Assembly (NCBI GenBank): GCA_965237965.1
Contig: CBDEGT010000002.1
Coordinates: 186,001 to 250,000, forward strand
Length of the DNA: 64,000 nucleotides
Direction: 5' to 3'
From: UBA2988 sp965237965
Lineage (GTDB): Bacteria > Gemmatimonadota > Gemmatimonadetes > Longimicrobiales > Gaopeijiaceae
Below are positions 1-7,523 of this stretch, in pieces (position 1 is the stretch's first letter; every line of letters begins with the position of its first letter). Position numbers and translations under genes: made by a program. The notes below the pieces were generated by a model that had not been told where the DNA came from, ran no database searches, and was given only the letters and a program-made list of their open reading frames with translations.

Positions 1-913
1 CGGCGGCGTGCGTGACCGCACGCGCGGCGGTGACCCGGCGAGCCATCTCGGCGAGCTTCTCCTGAATCCCGCCGAACTCCGCGATCGGCTGCCCGAACTG
101 CTCGCGCTGGCGGGCGTACGCCACCGCGTGCTCGAGCGCTGCGCGACCGATCCCGACCGCCTGCGCCGCCATACCGAGACGGCCGACGTCGAGCGCCGCC
201 ATGGCCAGCCGCATGCCGGCCCCGGGGTCACCCAGCAGCCGGTCGCCGGGAACCCCTACCCCGTCCAGCTCCACGGTTACCGTCTCCGAGGCGCGCAACC
301 CCATCGTGCGCTCGCGGTCTGTCACCCGCCAACCGTCGGTCGGGAGCTCGACCAGGAACGCCCCCAGCCCGAGCTCTTCAATGCGCGCGAAGGTGACGGC
401 GAGTCCGGCGCGGGCCCCGTTCGTGACCCAGCGCTTGGTGCCGGACAGCCGCCACCCGTCGCCGTCCCGAGACGCTCGGGCGGCGATGGCGGCGACGTCG
501 CTCCCTGCCTGCGGCTCCGAGAGCGCAAACGCGCCAAGCCGCCCCCCCGTGGCCAGCACCGGCAAGAGCGCGCTCTGCTGCTCGGCCGTCCCGTGGCGTG
601 CCAGCAGGGACGCAACCAGCCCGTTGTGCACGGACACCGACAGGGCGACGGCGGCGTCACCCCATGCGAGCTCCTCGAGCACCACGAGGTAGGTGAGGAG
701 ATCGAGGCCGAGTCCACCCTGATCCTCGCCCACGGTCATGCCCAGGAAGCCGAGATCGGCGAGCTGGGCGAAAACCCCCGGGTCGAGCGCGCGTGCCCGA
801 TCCCACGCCGCCGAGTGTGGGCGCAGCTCCCGCTCCGCGAATGCGCGCGCCAATGCCCCGACCTGCGCCCGGATCTGAGCCCGGTCCTCTGGCTGCTGGG
901 CGGTGAGAGTCAT
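1..913 (-). CDS. acyl-CoA dehydrogenase, 3' end cut by window edge
   Basis: Flavoprotein that oxidises acyl-CoA to trans-2-enoyl-CoA and passes electrons to electron-transfer flavoprotein. About 304 residues are visible from an ATG at 911-913. The family pattern is clear: an N-terminal helical part, the FAD-binding stretch (AFALSEPQAGSD), then TKRWVTNG and the C-terminal helical domain beginning near GRLGMAAQAVGIGRAALEHA. The usual protein is about 380 residues, so roughly 75 residues, including the expected catalytic Glu region, lie outside the window. The start codon overlaps the stop of the upstream 3-hydroxyacyl-CoA dehydrogenase by four bases (ATGA), which shows a common operon. Chain-length preference cannot be read from the sequence; short-chain (butyryl) use is suggested only by the neighbours. 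Confidence 0.93.
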   Translation of the reverse strand, partial: MTLTAQQPEDRAQIRAQVGALARAFAERELRPHSAAWDRARALDPGVFAQLADLGFLGMTVGEDQGGLGLDLLTYLVVLEELAWGDAAVALSVSVHNGLVASLLARHGTAEQQSALLPVLATGGRLGAFALSEPQAGSDVAAIAARASRDGDGWRLSGTKRWVTNGARAGLAVTFARIEELGLGAFLVELPTDGWRVTDRERTMGLRASETVTVELDGVGVPGDRLLGDPGAGMRLAMAALDVGRLGMAAQAVGIGRAALEHAVAYARQREQFGQPIAEFGGIQEKLAEMARRVTAARAVTHAA

Positions 914-1788
914 CCACCCACGGCGCCTGCGGCATCCGCATAGCCGTAGAAGCCGCGCCCCGACTTCCGGCCAAGCCACCCGGCGGCGACGTATTTGCGG
1001 AGCAGCGGACAGGGCCGGTAGCGGTCATCGCCGAGCTCGCGGTGCAGAACCTCGAGGATGTTCAGGCAGGTGTCCAACCCGATCAGGTCGGCGAGCTCGA
1101 GGGGTCCCATAGGATGGTTCATGCCGAGCCTGAGGACCGTGTCGATCGCATCCGGCTCGGCCACGCCCTCCATGAGCGCGAACACCGCCTCGTTGATCAT
1201 CGGCATCAAGACACGGTTCGACACGAAGCCGGGAGAATCGTTCACCTCGACCGGAGTCTTCCCCAGAACGCGCGTCAGATCCGTCACGACGCCCGTGGTC
1301 TCGTCGCTCGTCGCGAGCCCGCGGATCACTTCGACCAGCCGCATCACGTGCACGGGGTTCATGAAGTGCATACCGATCACCCGCTCGGGGCGAGACGTCC
1401 ACGACCCGATCTCGGTGATCGAGATCGACGACGTGTTGCTCGCGAGCACCGCGGAGGCCGGAGCGGCCCGGTCCAGAGCGGAGAAGACATCGCGCTTGAG
1501 CTCCGCCCGCTCGGGCACGGCCTCGATCACCAGGTCGGCGTCGGCGACCGCCGGCTCGACATCGGTCCCAGTCTCGATGCGCTCGAGCACGGCGGTACGA
1601 GCAGCCGGCTCGAGGACTCCCTTCTCGACCATACGCTCCAGCTTTCGGTCGATCGACCTGATCGCGGTGCCGAGGACCTGGCGCGAGACGTCCACCAGCC
1701 TGACCGAGAGCCCGGCCTGGGCGCACACGTGCGCAATCCCGTTGCCCATCGTGCCACCGCCGATGACCGTGATGCGCTGAGTCGCCAT
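910..1788 (-). CDS. 3-hydroxybutyryl-CoA dehydrogenase
   Basis: NAD(P)-dependent dehydrogenase interconverting 3-hydroxyacyl-CoA and acetoacetyl-CoA. The N-terminal Rossmann motif ITVIGGGTMGNGIA is at residues 6-19. Further family signatures are LVIEAVPE, ASNTSS, GMHFMNPV (catalytic His) and the DSPGFVSNR joint into the C-terminal dimerisation domain, ending at GRGFYGY. The length of 292 residues is that of the stand-alone enzyme, not the fused multifunctional FadB type. I place the start at the ATG of MATQRITV because a GGGAGAG ribosome site precedes it; the ATG six codons upstream (position 1806) puts that ribosome site inside the gene. It sits between a thiolase/CPBP pair and acyl-CoA dehydrogenase, which together form three steps of a beta-oxidation or butanoate route. 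Confidence 0.95.
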   Translation of the reverse strand: MATQRITVIGGGTMGNGIAHVCAQAGLSVRLVDVSRQVLGTAIRSIDRKLERMVEKGVLEPAARTAVLERIETGTDVEPAVADADLVIEAVPERAELKRDVFSALDRAAPASAVLASNTSSISITEIGSWTSRPERVIGMHFMNPVHVMRLVEVIRGLATSDETTGVVTDLTRVLGKTPVEVNDSPGFVSNRVLMPMINEAVFALMEGVAEPDAIDTVLRLGMNHPMGPLELADLIGLDTCLNILEVLHRELGDDRYRPCPLLRKYVAAGWLGRKSGRGFYGYADAAGAVGG

Positions 1789-1828
1789 TCCATACTCTCC
1801 CGCCATGAGCTTCTGGTGTGTGCTCCCG

Positions 1829-2773
1829 CTATGTGCTCACGTCTCCCCATCCAACCGTGTGCGCCGCACGCACCCTCCCGGACAGGTACGGAGTACGCCA
1901 GGTCCAGATCGCGGCGGCAAGGACCGCCCCGGTCGCGAGCACGCTCCCCTCCGGACCGAACGCACCGCCACTCAGCCATGTCGGGCCGGACCACGCGGGC
2001 TCTATCAGGGGCGCGTCGACCAGGTCGAGGCCACTCACCGGCAGATCTGCCACGAAGGCGTGCGTCCAGTTCCATCCCAGGTGTGCGCCGGTGGGCCACC
2101 AAAGCCCGCCGGTGCGTATGCAGAGGGCGCCCAGAAAAAGCCCGGCCGCCGCGATGTTCGCGAGACCGATCCACCCGACCGCTGGGTTGGCCAGGTGGAG
2201 CAGCGCGAATGCGACCGCCGTGATCACGATCGCGCGCCCGGGCCCCCAGACCTGGTTCAGCGCCAGCAGCGGATAGCCGCGCAGCATCGCCTCCTCGGCC
2301 GCCGCCGGGATCGCGAGCAGCCAGAGGGAGCCGGCTCCCACACGAAGCCAGCTCGCCCATCCGCCGCTGTCCGGCTGCCAGCGCACACCGCCCACGGCCG
2401 CGATCAGCGCGACGGCGAACAGCCCGATACCCGCGCCGAGCACCAGCCCAAGTACCGATCCCTTCAGCGCGACGGCCCCCCTCCCCGATAGTGCGTATCC
2501 GAGGGTGCCGGGTGAGCGTCCGTCCAGTCGGAGCATCATCCAGCCTGCCACGAGCGCCCCCACCAGGCTGGGCAACGCGGCCCAAGGCAGCATCGGCGGC
2601 ACGAGCGGCGCGAGCGCCACAGTCACCGCGAGCAGCAGCGCCACGAACAGCAGGAGGCGCAGCATCACGCCCAGCACGGCGAGCCATGCCGGACGTGGAA
2701 GTCCCTGCGCGGTCCGGATCCCGATCAGGAGCGCGCGACGGAAAGTGCGACCGCATTCCCGCCCCCGAGGCAC
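1829..2773 (-). CDS. CPBP-family intramembrane metalloprotease
   Basis: Membrane protein of the CAAX protease/bacteriocin-processing (CPBP, ABI) family. About seven to eight hydrophobic segments are visible. The family motifs are in order: AAAEEAMLRGYPL (EExxxR), FALLHLANP (FxxxH) and HLGWNW, which supply the Glu and His residues of the proposed zinc site. The substrate is unknown. The reading frame opens at 2773, 49 bases inside the end of the thiolase gene. That overlap is longer than the 4-bp overlaps normal here, so the true start may be a later GTG next to the first membrane segment (around residue 33). It lies in an operon with acyl-CoA enzymes, an unexpected neighbour for a protease. 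Confidence 0.82.
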   Translation of the reverse strand: MPRGRECGRTFRRALLIGIRTAQGLPRPAWLAVLGVMLRLLLFVALLLAVTVALAPLVPPMLPWAALPSLVGALVAGWMMLRLDGRSPGTLGYALSGRGAVALKGSVLGLVLGAGIGLFAVALIAAVGGVRWQPDSGGWASWLRVGAGSLWLLAIPAAAEEAMLRGYPLLALNQVWGPGRAIVITAVAFALLHLANPAVGWIGLANIAAAGLFLGALCIRTGGLWWPTGAHLGWNWTHAFVADLPVSGLDLVDAPLIEPAWSGPTWLSGGAFGPEGSVLATGAVLAAAIWTWRTPYLSGRVRAAHTVGWGDVST

Positions 2774-3939
2774 AGGGTCGCGAGCCCCGTCTCGACCCCC
2801 CGCTCCGCCATCGCCGAGAGCAGCGTCACCAGGACGCGCGCACCCGAGGCGCCGATCGGGTGGCCGAGCGCGACCGCTCCCCCACGCACGTTCACACGCT
2901 CGGGATCCATCCCTAGGGCGCGCATGTCCGCGATCGCCTGCACGGCGAACGCCTCGTTCACCTCGATCAATCCGTAGTCGTCGATCGCGGTTCCCTCGCG
3001 GCGCATGAGCTTCCCAACCGCGTCCACGGGCGCGAAGAAGAGGTCGCGCGGCTCGGTCGCGCCCGAAGCGTACCCGGTGATGTGCGCGTCCACCACGAGC
3101 CCGTGTGCCTCCGCGAACGCGAGCGAGCAGATCACCAGGGCGGCAGCACCGTCGTTGAGCCCGGGGGAGTTGCCCGCGGTCACCACCAGCTCGGTGATGT
3201 CCTCGGGCGCGTCCTGGGCGAATGCCGGCTTCAGCCTGGCGAGCGCGTCGGCGGTAGTATCGCGTCGCGGCGACTCGTCGGTATCCACGACGGTCTTCCC
3301 CTTTCTGCCTTCAATTTCGACAGGCACGATCTCGGTCTTGAACCTTCCCTCGTCGATCGCGCGAACGGCTCTCCGGTGCGACTCGATCGCGAACGCGTCG
3401 GCGTCCGCGCGGGTCACACCCGCTTTCTGGGCCGTGTACTCCGCGTGCCCGCCCATGTGGCAGTGGCCGAAAGAGCACCAGAGACCGTCCAGAATCAGCC
3501 CGTCCTGCACGGTCCGGTCGCCGAGCTTGACTCCCTCGCGTAGTCCGTGGAGGTAGTAGGGGGCGTTGGACATCGACTCCATGCCGCCCGCCACGACAAG
3601 GCGTGCGTCGCCCGCTCGAATGGCCTGGGCCGCGAGCATCACCGCCTTGAGCCCGGAGCCGCACACCTTGTTCACGGTAACCGCCGGGATCGTGGCGGGT
3701 AGCCCGCCCCGGATCGCCGCCTGCCTGGCCGGCGCCTGTCCGACCCCGGCCGTGACCACGTGGCCCATGATCACCTCGTCGACCGCTCGGACGTCGACTC
3801 CGGAGCGCTGCACCGCGCCCCGCACGGCGAGGGCGCCGAGCTCGGTCGCCGCCACGGGAGCGAGGCCCCCGAGGAAGCGCCCGATCGGGGTCCGCGCCCC
3901 ACCCTTTAGGATGACCGGAATCCTCTCATGATCGTGCAT
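2725..3939 (-). CDS. acetyl-CoA acetyltransferase (thiolase)
   Basis: Condenses two acetyl-CoA to acetoacetyl-CoA, or cleaves 3-ketoacyl-CoA. The 404-residue length matches the thiolase II family. The catalytic nucleophile Cys93 is in VNKVCGSGLK, the active-site His360 in GALGHPIGASG-type context (ALGHPIGASGAR), and the second Cys390 in CLGGGN; the NEAFA motif is also present. It is the first gene of the acyl-CoA operon running left: thiolase, CPBP protease, 3-hydroxyacyl-CoA dehydrogenase, acyl-CoA dehydrogenase. No enoyl-CoA hydratase is in the visible part. Direction (degradation or synthesis of short acyl chains, or PHB precursor supply) is not decided by the sequence. Confidence 0.96.
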   Translation of the reverse strand: MHDHERIPVILKGGARTPIGRFLGGLAPVAATELGALAVRGAVQRSGVDVRAVDEVIMGHVVTAGVGQAPARQAAIRGGLPATIPAVTVNKVCGSGLKAVMLAAQAIRAGDARLVVAGGMESMSNAPYYLHGLREGVKLGDRTVQDGLILDGLWCSFGHCHMGGHAEYTAQKAGVTRADADAFAIESHRRAVRAIDEGRFKTEIVPVEIEGRKGKTVVDTDESPRRDTTADALARLKPAFAQDAPEDITELVVTAGNSPGLNDGAAALVICSLAFAEAHGLVVDAHITGYASGATEPRDLFFAPVDAVGKLMRREGTAIDDYGLIEVNEAFAVQAIADMRALGMDPERVNVRGGAVALGHPIGASGARVLVTLLSAMAERGVETGLATLCLGGGNAVALSVARS

Positions 3940-4098
3940 TGCCCGCTCCCCTCATGATCACCGACCGAACCGGTCGAGGACGTCCGGACCGTACCCCTCG
4001 AGCAACGCGGTCACCCCGAACGAGCATGCCGGGGCGGGTGCATGGGTCGAACCACGAAGGGGAGGTCAGGTGCCGTACCGCTCTCCGAGCGACCCCGC

Positions 4099-5016
4099 TC
4101 AGGACGCCGCCACGGTTCGATCCGCGTCGACATGCACGAGCGTCAGGCGATCCTGCTCCGGGTCGAGCCGACCCCAGGGGACGATCGGATCGTGACAGAA
4201 TACGAGCAGCCAGCCCTCGGCGCGCGCCCGCGCCCAGAGCGCCTGTTTGGATTCGAGGGTAACGAGAGGCTCCACGTCGAACCCCATGATCCACGGCAGC
4301 GGGAGATGGGCAGACGTCGGGCAGACGTCGGCGAGAAAGCAGGCGGTGTTCCCCTCGCTCTCCATCAGCACGGACTGATGGTGGGGAACGTGACCGGGGG
4401 TGGATATGACGCTTACCCCCTCCGTCACCACGGAAGGGCCGTCGAGTAGCTCGTAAAGCCCGGCTTCCGCAACCGGCTCGAAGTTGTGTGGCAGGTAGCT
4501 GGCGCGAACGCGTGGGTTCTGCTCCCGGGCAAAGTCGAGCTCGCGCCGCTGGACGACATAGCGCGCGGATGGAAACGCTGGCACGATTCGGCCGCTCGGA
4601 TCACGCAGCGTGTTGCCGCCCGCGTGATCGAAATGGAGGTGTGTCGAGAGCACGACGTCGACCTGCTCAGGGGCGAACCCGGCCGCTCGGATGGCGTCCT
4701 CCAAGCGGGTGGGCTCGCCCGCGTTCTCCAATCCGTAGATGTCCCTGAACTTCGCGTCCTCCTTGTTGCCGATCCCTGTGTCGATCAGTACGAGGGCACC
4801 CGGCGCTTCCACCAGAAGGCAGCGGAGAGACAACGGAATCCGGTTGCGCGCGTCGGCCGCAATCCGCTTCTCCCAGAGCGGCTTCGGCACGACCCCGAAC
4901 ATCGCGCCGCCGTCGAGCCGCTGGAGGCCGGCTTCCAGCGCGTGGATTCGGATGGCACCGACCCGCGTCGTGCGCACCAGCGGCAGATCGAGCGCAGGGC
5001 CGGCATCGGCGGTCAT
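4099..5016 (-). CDS. MBL-fold metallo-hydrolase, lactonase-like
   Basis: Metallo-beta-lactamase-fold hydrolase of 305 residues. The metal site motif THLHFDHAGG gives His126, His128, Asp130 and His131; later ligands appear in STPGHVPHH, LADVCPT and FCHDP. The arrangement is that of the soluble AttM/AiiA-like and related quorum-quenching lactonase-type group, but this family is broad and the substrate cannot be named. No signal peptide is seen, so it should be cytoplasmic. Its ATG overlaps the stop of the DEDDh exonuclease gene by four bases, so it is the last gene of the rex-exonuclease-hydrolase transcript. The 159 bases between its stop and the thiolase start contain no gene I can support. 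Confidence 0.88.
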   Translation of the reverse strand: MTADAGPALDLPLVRTTRVGAIRIHALEAGLQRLDGGAMFGVVPKPLWEKRIAADARNRIPLSLRCLLVEAPGALVLIDTGIGNKEDAKFRDIYGLENAGEPTRLEDAIRAAGFAPEQVDVVLSTHLHFDHAGGNTLRDPSGRIVPAFPSARYVVQRRELDFAREQNPRVRASYLPHNFEPVAEAGLYELLDGPSVVTEGVSVISTPGHVPHHQSVLMESEGNTACFLADVCPTSAHLPLPWIMGFDVEPLVTLESKQALWARARAEGWLLVFCHDPIVPWGRLDPEQDRLTLVHVDADRTVAAS

Positions 5017-5951
5017 GACTCTTCCCGGGATGAGGACGCGGACGTGACGAAGCTAACGTCTCGTATACCGAAACCCAGCAGTTCCTGCTGAACCGCGAGA
5101 TCCGCTGCAGCCCGAGCGGCCGCGCGGCGGCGCGCGCGCGCCGCCGCCCCGCGCCGACCTCCGCGGCGCGGTCGCTCCAGCCGAGCCACGAGGGCTTCGA
5201 GGTCGGCGACTCCCTGTCCGCCCGCCTCGTCGATCAGGCGCACCAGCACGCGAGCGGTCGCGAGCGCATCGCCGTACGCACGGTGGCGCTCGTGGATCGG
5301 AATGCCGTAGTGAGCAGTCACAGCATCCAGGTTCCGCCGCTTGAGCCGAGGCATCAGGCTCCGCACCAGCCGCACCGTGCAGAGCCGTGGGACCTCGGGA
5401 ACCCATCCCGTGGCTTCGGCCAGCTCCGCGCTCACGAAGTGCCAGTCGAAGGCCGCGTTGTGTGCGACGAAGACGCGGCCCTCGAGCCGGCGGTGGACCT
5501 CGTCCGCCACGTACTCGAACGCCGGAGCGTCGGCCACCAGGCCGGTGTGGATCCCGGTGAGCCCCTGCACGAACGGGGGCACCGGACGCCCTGGGTTCAC
5601 CAGCGTGCGCCATTCGTCGACCACCGCGCCTCCGCACACCTCGACTACGGCGATCTCCATGATCCGATGACCGCGCTGGAACGACCCGCCGGTGGTCTCG
5701 ACGTCGACCACCGCGAAGGAGACCTCGGTGAGCGGAGGGCCCGGCAATCGCGCGGGGTCGTGGATCCGCCACACGCCCTGTCCGTCCACCCGGAAGCGCG
5801 GGTCGGCCTCGAGCAGGGTGAACACGGCACGGGCCGCGGCACCCGCGTGGCCCGAGAGGTGGAGCACATCGCGCGCGAGCTCGAGCGCGTGCTTGGGACC
5901 GCCCGCCAAACGGGCCGCCACGCGCTGAACCAGGGAGCCGCCGAGTGTCAC
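5013..5951 (-). CDS. DEDDh 3'-5' exonuclease, DnaQ/PolIII-epsilon-like
   Basis: Exonuclease of the DnaQ superfamily. ExoI is DVETTG (Asp83, Glu85), ExoII is HNAAFDWHF, and ExoIII is HRAYGDA with the DEDDh His. Residues 1-75 form an additional N-terminal region (repeated leucine-rich helix pattern ending in a short WRIHDP strand) that resembles a small winged-helix or helical domain; this is inferred from pattern only. From about residue 258 there is an Arg/Ala-rich tail, probably basic and flexible. It is not the replicative epsilon subunit by length, and no dnaE is nearby. The gene is joined by ATGA overlaps to rex upstream and the metallo-hydrolase downstream. Confidence 0.88.
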   Translation of the reverse strand: MTLGGSLVQRVAARLAGGPKHALELARDVLHLSGHAGAAARAVFTLLEADPRFRVDGQGVWRIHDPARLPGPPLTEVSFAVVDVETTGGSFQRGHRIMEIAVVEVCGGAVVDEWRTLVNPGRPVPPFVQGLTGIHTGLVADAPAFEYVADEVHRRLEGRVFVAHNAAFDWHFVSAELAEATGWVPEVPRLCTVRLVRSLMPRLKRRNLDAVTAHYGIPIHERHRAYGDALATARVLVRLIDEAGGQGVADLEALVARLERPRRGGRRGAAARARRRAAARAAADLAVQQELLGFGIRDVSFVTSASSSREES

Positions 5952-6613
5952 TCGGTCCGTCCGCGACCCGCGTGGCTGAGCGCGAAGGAAAGCGCCTCCA
6001 GCTCCATGACCATGTTGACGTCCTTGACCGCTACGTCCGACGGCACGCGTAGATGCATGGAAGCGAAATTGAGAATGCCCTTCACCCCCACTGCAACCAC
6101 GCGACCGAGCACTTCGGGAACCGCCTCGGAGGGCACGGCCAGGATGACGATGTCCACCTCCTGGCTCTGCAGAACCTTTTCGAGGTCTGCCGTGTCCTGT
6201 ACGGGGATCCCCCGCCAGCGCATGCCATGCTTGCCCGGATCGGCGTCGAGCACGGCGACGATCTCGAAGCCGCGTTTCCGGAAGCCCGGGTACTCGAAGA
6301 GGGCGGAGCCGATGCGCCCGGCACCCACCAACGCGACCCGCCAGGAGCGATCGAGCCCGAGGATCTCACGGAGCTCTGCCGCGAGCTGGGGCACCGCGTA
6401 CCCGAGCCCGCGCTTGCCGAACGAGCCGAACAGGGACAGGTCCTTGCGCACCTGTGCTGCCGTGGTCGCGACTCGCCCGGCCAGCTCTTCGCTCAAGATC
6501 GTCTCGGTGCCCCCCCGCTCCACCTCTTCCAGGATCCGGAGGTAGATCGAGAGCCGGCGCACCGTGGTCTCGGAAATCCTGCGGGCAAGTGCCCCCGACC
6601 GGGGATCTTCCAT
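5948..6613 (-). CDS. rex: redox-sensing transcriptional repressor Rex
   Basis: Repressor that releases DNA when NADH binds, thus reporting the NADH/NAD+ ratio. The N-terminal winged helix contains SETTVRRLSIYLR and the recognition segment AAQVRKDLSLFG; the Rossmann part carries VGAGRIGSALF and the typical VLDADPGKHG; the C-terminal swap helix is at the end. I use the ATG at 6613, giving 221 residues, the normal Rex length. The longer frame from a GTG at 6664 would place the start inside the Rex operator and adds 17 residues without similarity. The operator at 6649-6666 indicates autoregulation, so the exonuclease and metallo-hydrolase downstream are probably under Rex too. Confidence 0.95.
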   Translation of the reverse strand: MEDPRSGALARRISETTVRRLSIYLRILEEVERGGTETILSEELAGRVATTAAQVRKDLSLFGSFGKRGLGYAVPQLAAELREILGLDRSWRVALVGAGRIGSALFEYPGFRKRGFEIVAVLDADPGKHGMRWRGIPVQDTADLEKVLQSQEVDIVILAVPSEAVPEVLGRVVAVGVKGILNFASMHLRVPSDVAVKDVNMVMELEALSFALSHAGRGRTE

Positions 6614-6648
6614 TCTCGTCGCGGATGGGCCGGGCACATTCTGCCGGC

Positions 6649-6666
6649 TTGTGAAATCGTTCACAA
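6649..6666 (-). promoter_or_regulatory. Rex operator (ROP site), autoregulatory
   Basis: The 18-bp sequence TTGTGAAATCGTTCACAA is a perfect inverted repeat, TTGTGAA-ATCG-TTCACAA. This is the known Rex-binding consensus (TTGTGAA-N4-TTCACAA). It lies 36 bp upstream of the chosen rex start and abuts a TATCTT hexamer at 6666-6671 that can serve as the -10 box, so bound Rex would block transcription start. Confidence 0.9.
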
Positions 6667-6671
6667 AGATA
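6666..6671 (-). promoter_or_regulatory. probable -10 box of the rex promoter
   Basis: On the minus strand these bases read TATCTT, the same -10 hexamer as the near-consensus promoter at 51008-51037. The -35 position is weak (no TTGACA-like hexamer at 17-18 bp), so the call rests on the hexamer and its position directly beside the Rex operator. Confidence 0.4.
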
Positions 6672-6691
6672 GACGTGACGCGTTGAAGAGG

Positions 6692-7498
6692 CTAGCGGGT
6701 CCGGGCGGCCACCACGGCGCGGGACAGAGTCAGCAGCCGCTCGGGCGAAAGGGTCTCCGGTCGGTCGGTCAGGGCGATCCCGACCTCTGCGCTGAGCCGC
6801 TGCACGCGCTGGGGATCGATGGACAGCTCCGGGTGTTCGCGCAGGATCTTCCCGATCTGCTTGCGTCGCCACTGGAAGGCCGCGCGAACCAGAACACGTA
6901 GTTGCTCTTCTTCGAGCTCCGACAGCCGGGGGGGCGCGTGGGGCGTAATCCGCACCACGGTTGAGTCGACCCCGGGCACGGGACGGAACGCGGACCGCGG
7001 AACCTGCGACACGCGCTCCACGTCGGCCACGCTCTGTACTCCGACGGCGAGCGCGCCGTACTCCGCCGTGCCCGCCTCAGCAAGCAGTCGATTCGCGACC
7101 TCCCGCTGCACCATCACCAGGATCACGGCGGGGCGAGGACGCTCCAGCAGCCGGAAGAGGAGGGGCGAGGTGACGTTGTAGGGGATGTTGCCCACCACCT
7201 TGGCGGCGGCCGGCCGCTCGACCAGAGCGCCGATGTCGATCTCGAGCGCGTCGCCCTGCGCGATCTCGACGTCAGATCGATCGCCCCAGCGAGCACGCAG
7301 CTCCCCGACCAGCGCGTCGTCCAACTCCACGAGCACGAGCCGGCCGGCGCGCCCCACCAGATGCCGGGTGAGCGCCCCCCGCCCGGGACCGATCTCGATC
7401 ACCTGGTCGGCGGGTCCGACGGCGAGCGCGTCCACGATCTTGCGCTGGTGATTCGAGTCGACCAGGAAGTTCTGGCCGAGAGACTTCTTGGGTCGCAC
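6692..7498 (-). CDS. ksgA: 16S rRNA (adenine1518/1519-N6)-dimethyltransferase
   Basis: KsgA/RsmA dimethylates two adjacent adenines near the 3' end of 16S rRNA late in small-subunit assembly. The start region has the family hallmark RPKKSLGQNFLVD, followed by the SAM motif EIGPGRGALTRHL and the catalytic NIPYNV. The C-terminal RNA-binding part is complete (268 residues). There is no ATG; I use the GTG at 7496-7498, just before the conserved RPKKSLGQNF, with a TTG at 7505-7507 as the alternative. The reading frame stays open far upstream into the phosphatase gene, but that part is out-of-frame noise. It follows the phosphatase gene by about 25 bp. Confidence 0.94.
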   Translation of the reverse strand: MRPKKSLGQNFLVDSNHQRKIVDALAVGPADQVIEIGPGRGALTRHLVGRAGRLVLVELDDALVGELRARWGDRSDVEIAQGDALEIDIGALVERPAAAKVVGNIPYNVTSPLLFRLLERPRPAVILVMVQREVANRLLAEAGTAEYGALAVGVQSVADVERVSQVPRSAFRPVPGVDSTVVRITPHAPPRLSELEEEQLRVLVRAAFQWRRKQIGKILREHPELSIDPQRVQRLSAEVGIALTDRPETLSPERLLTLSRAVVAARTR

Positions 7499-7523
7499 GA
7501 AAGGCAAGAGAGCGGCGTCGCGG

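Noticed and set aside
8..943. Long plus-strand frame of 311 codons
   Set aside because: It is the complement of the acyl-CoA dehydrogenase gene; the minus frame has clear family motifs, the plus frame has none.
4020..4090. tRNA-like GGTTCGACC sequence on the minus strand
   Set aside because: The T-stem does not pair and no acceptor or anticodon stem can be built.
3926..4294. Minus-strand 122-codon frame between thiolase and hydrolase
   Set aside because: It overlaps the metallo-hydrolase in another frame and is Arg/Gly-rich without motif.
6613..6664. Upstream GTG start for Rex
   Set aside because: It lies inside the Rex operator and adds residues with no similarity; the ATG at 6613 gives the normal length.
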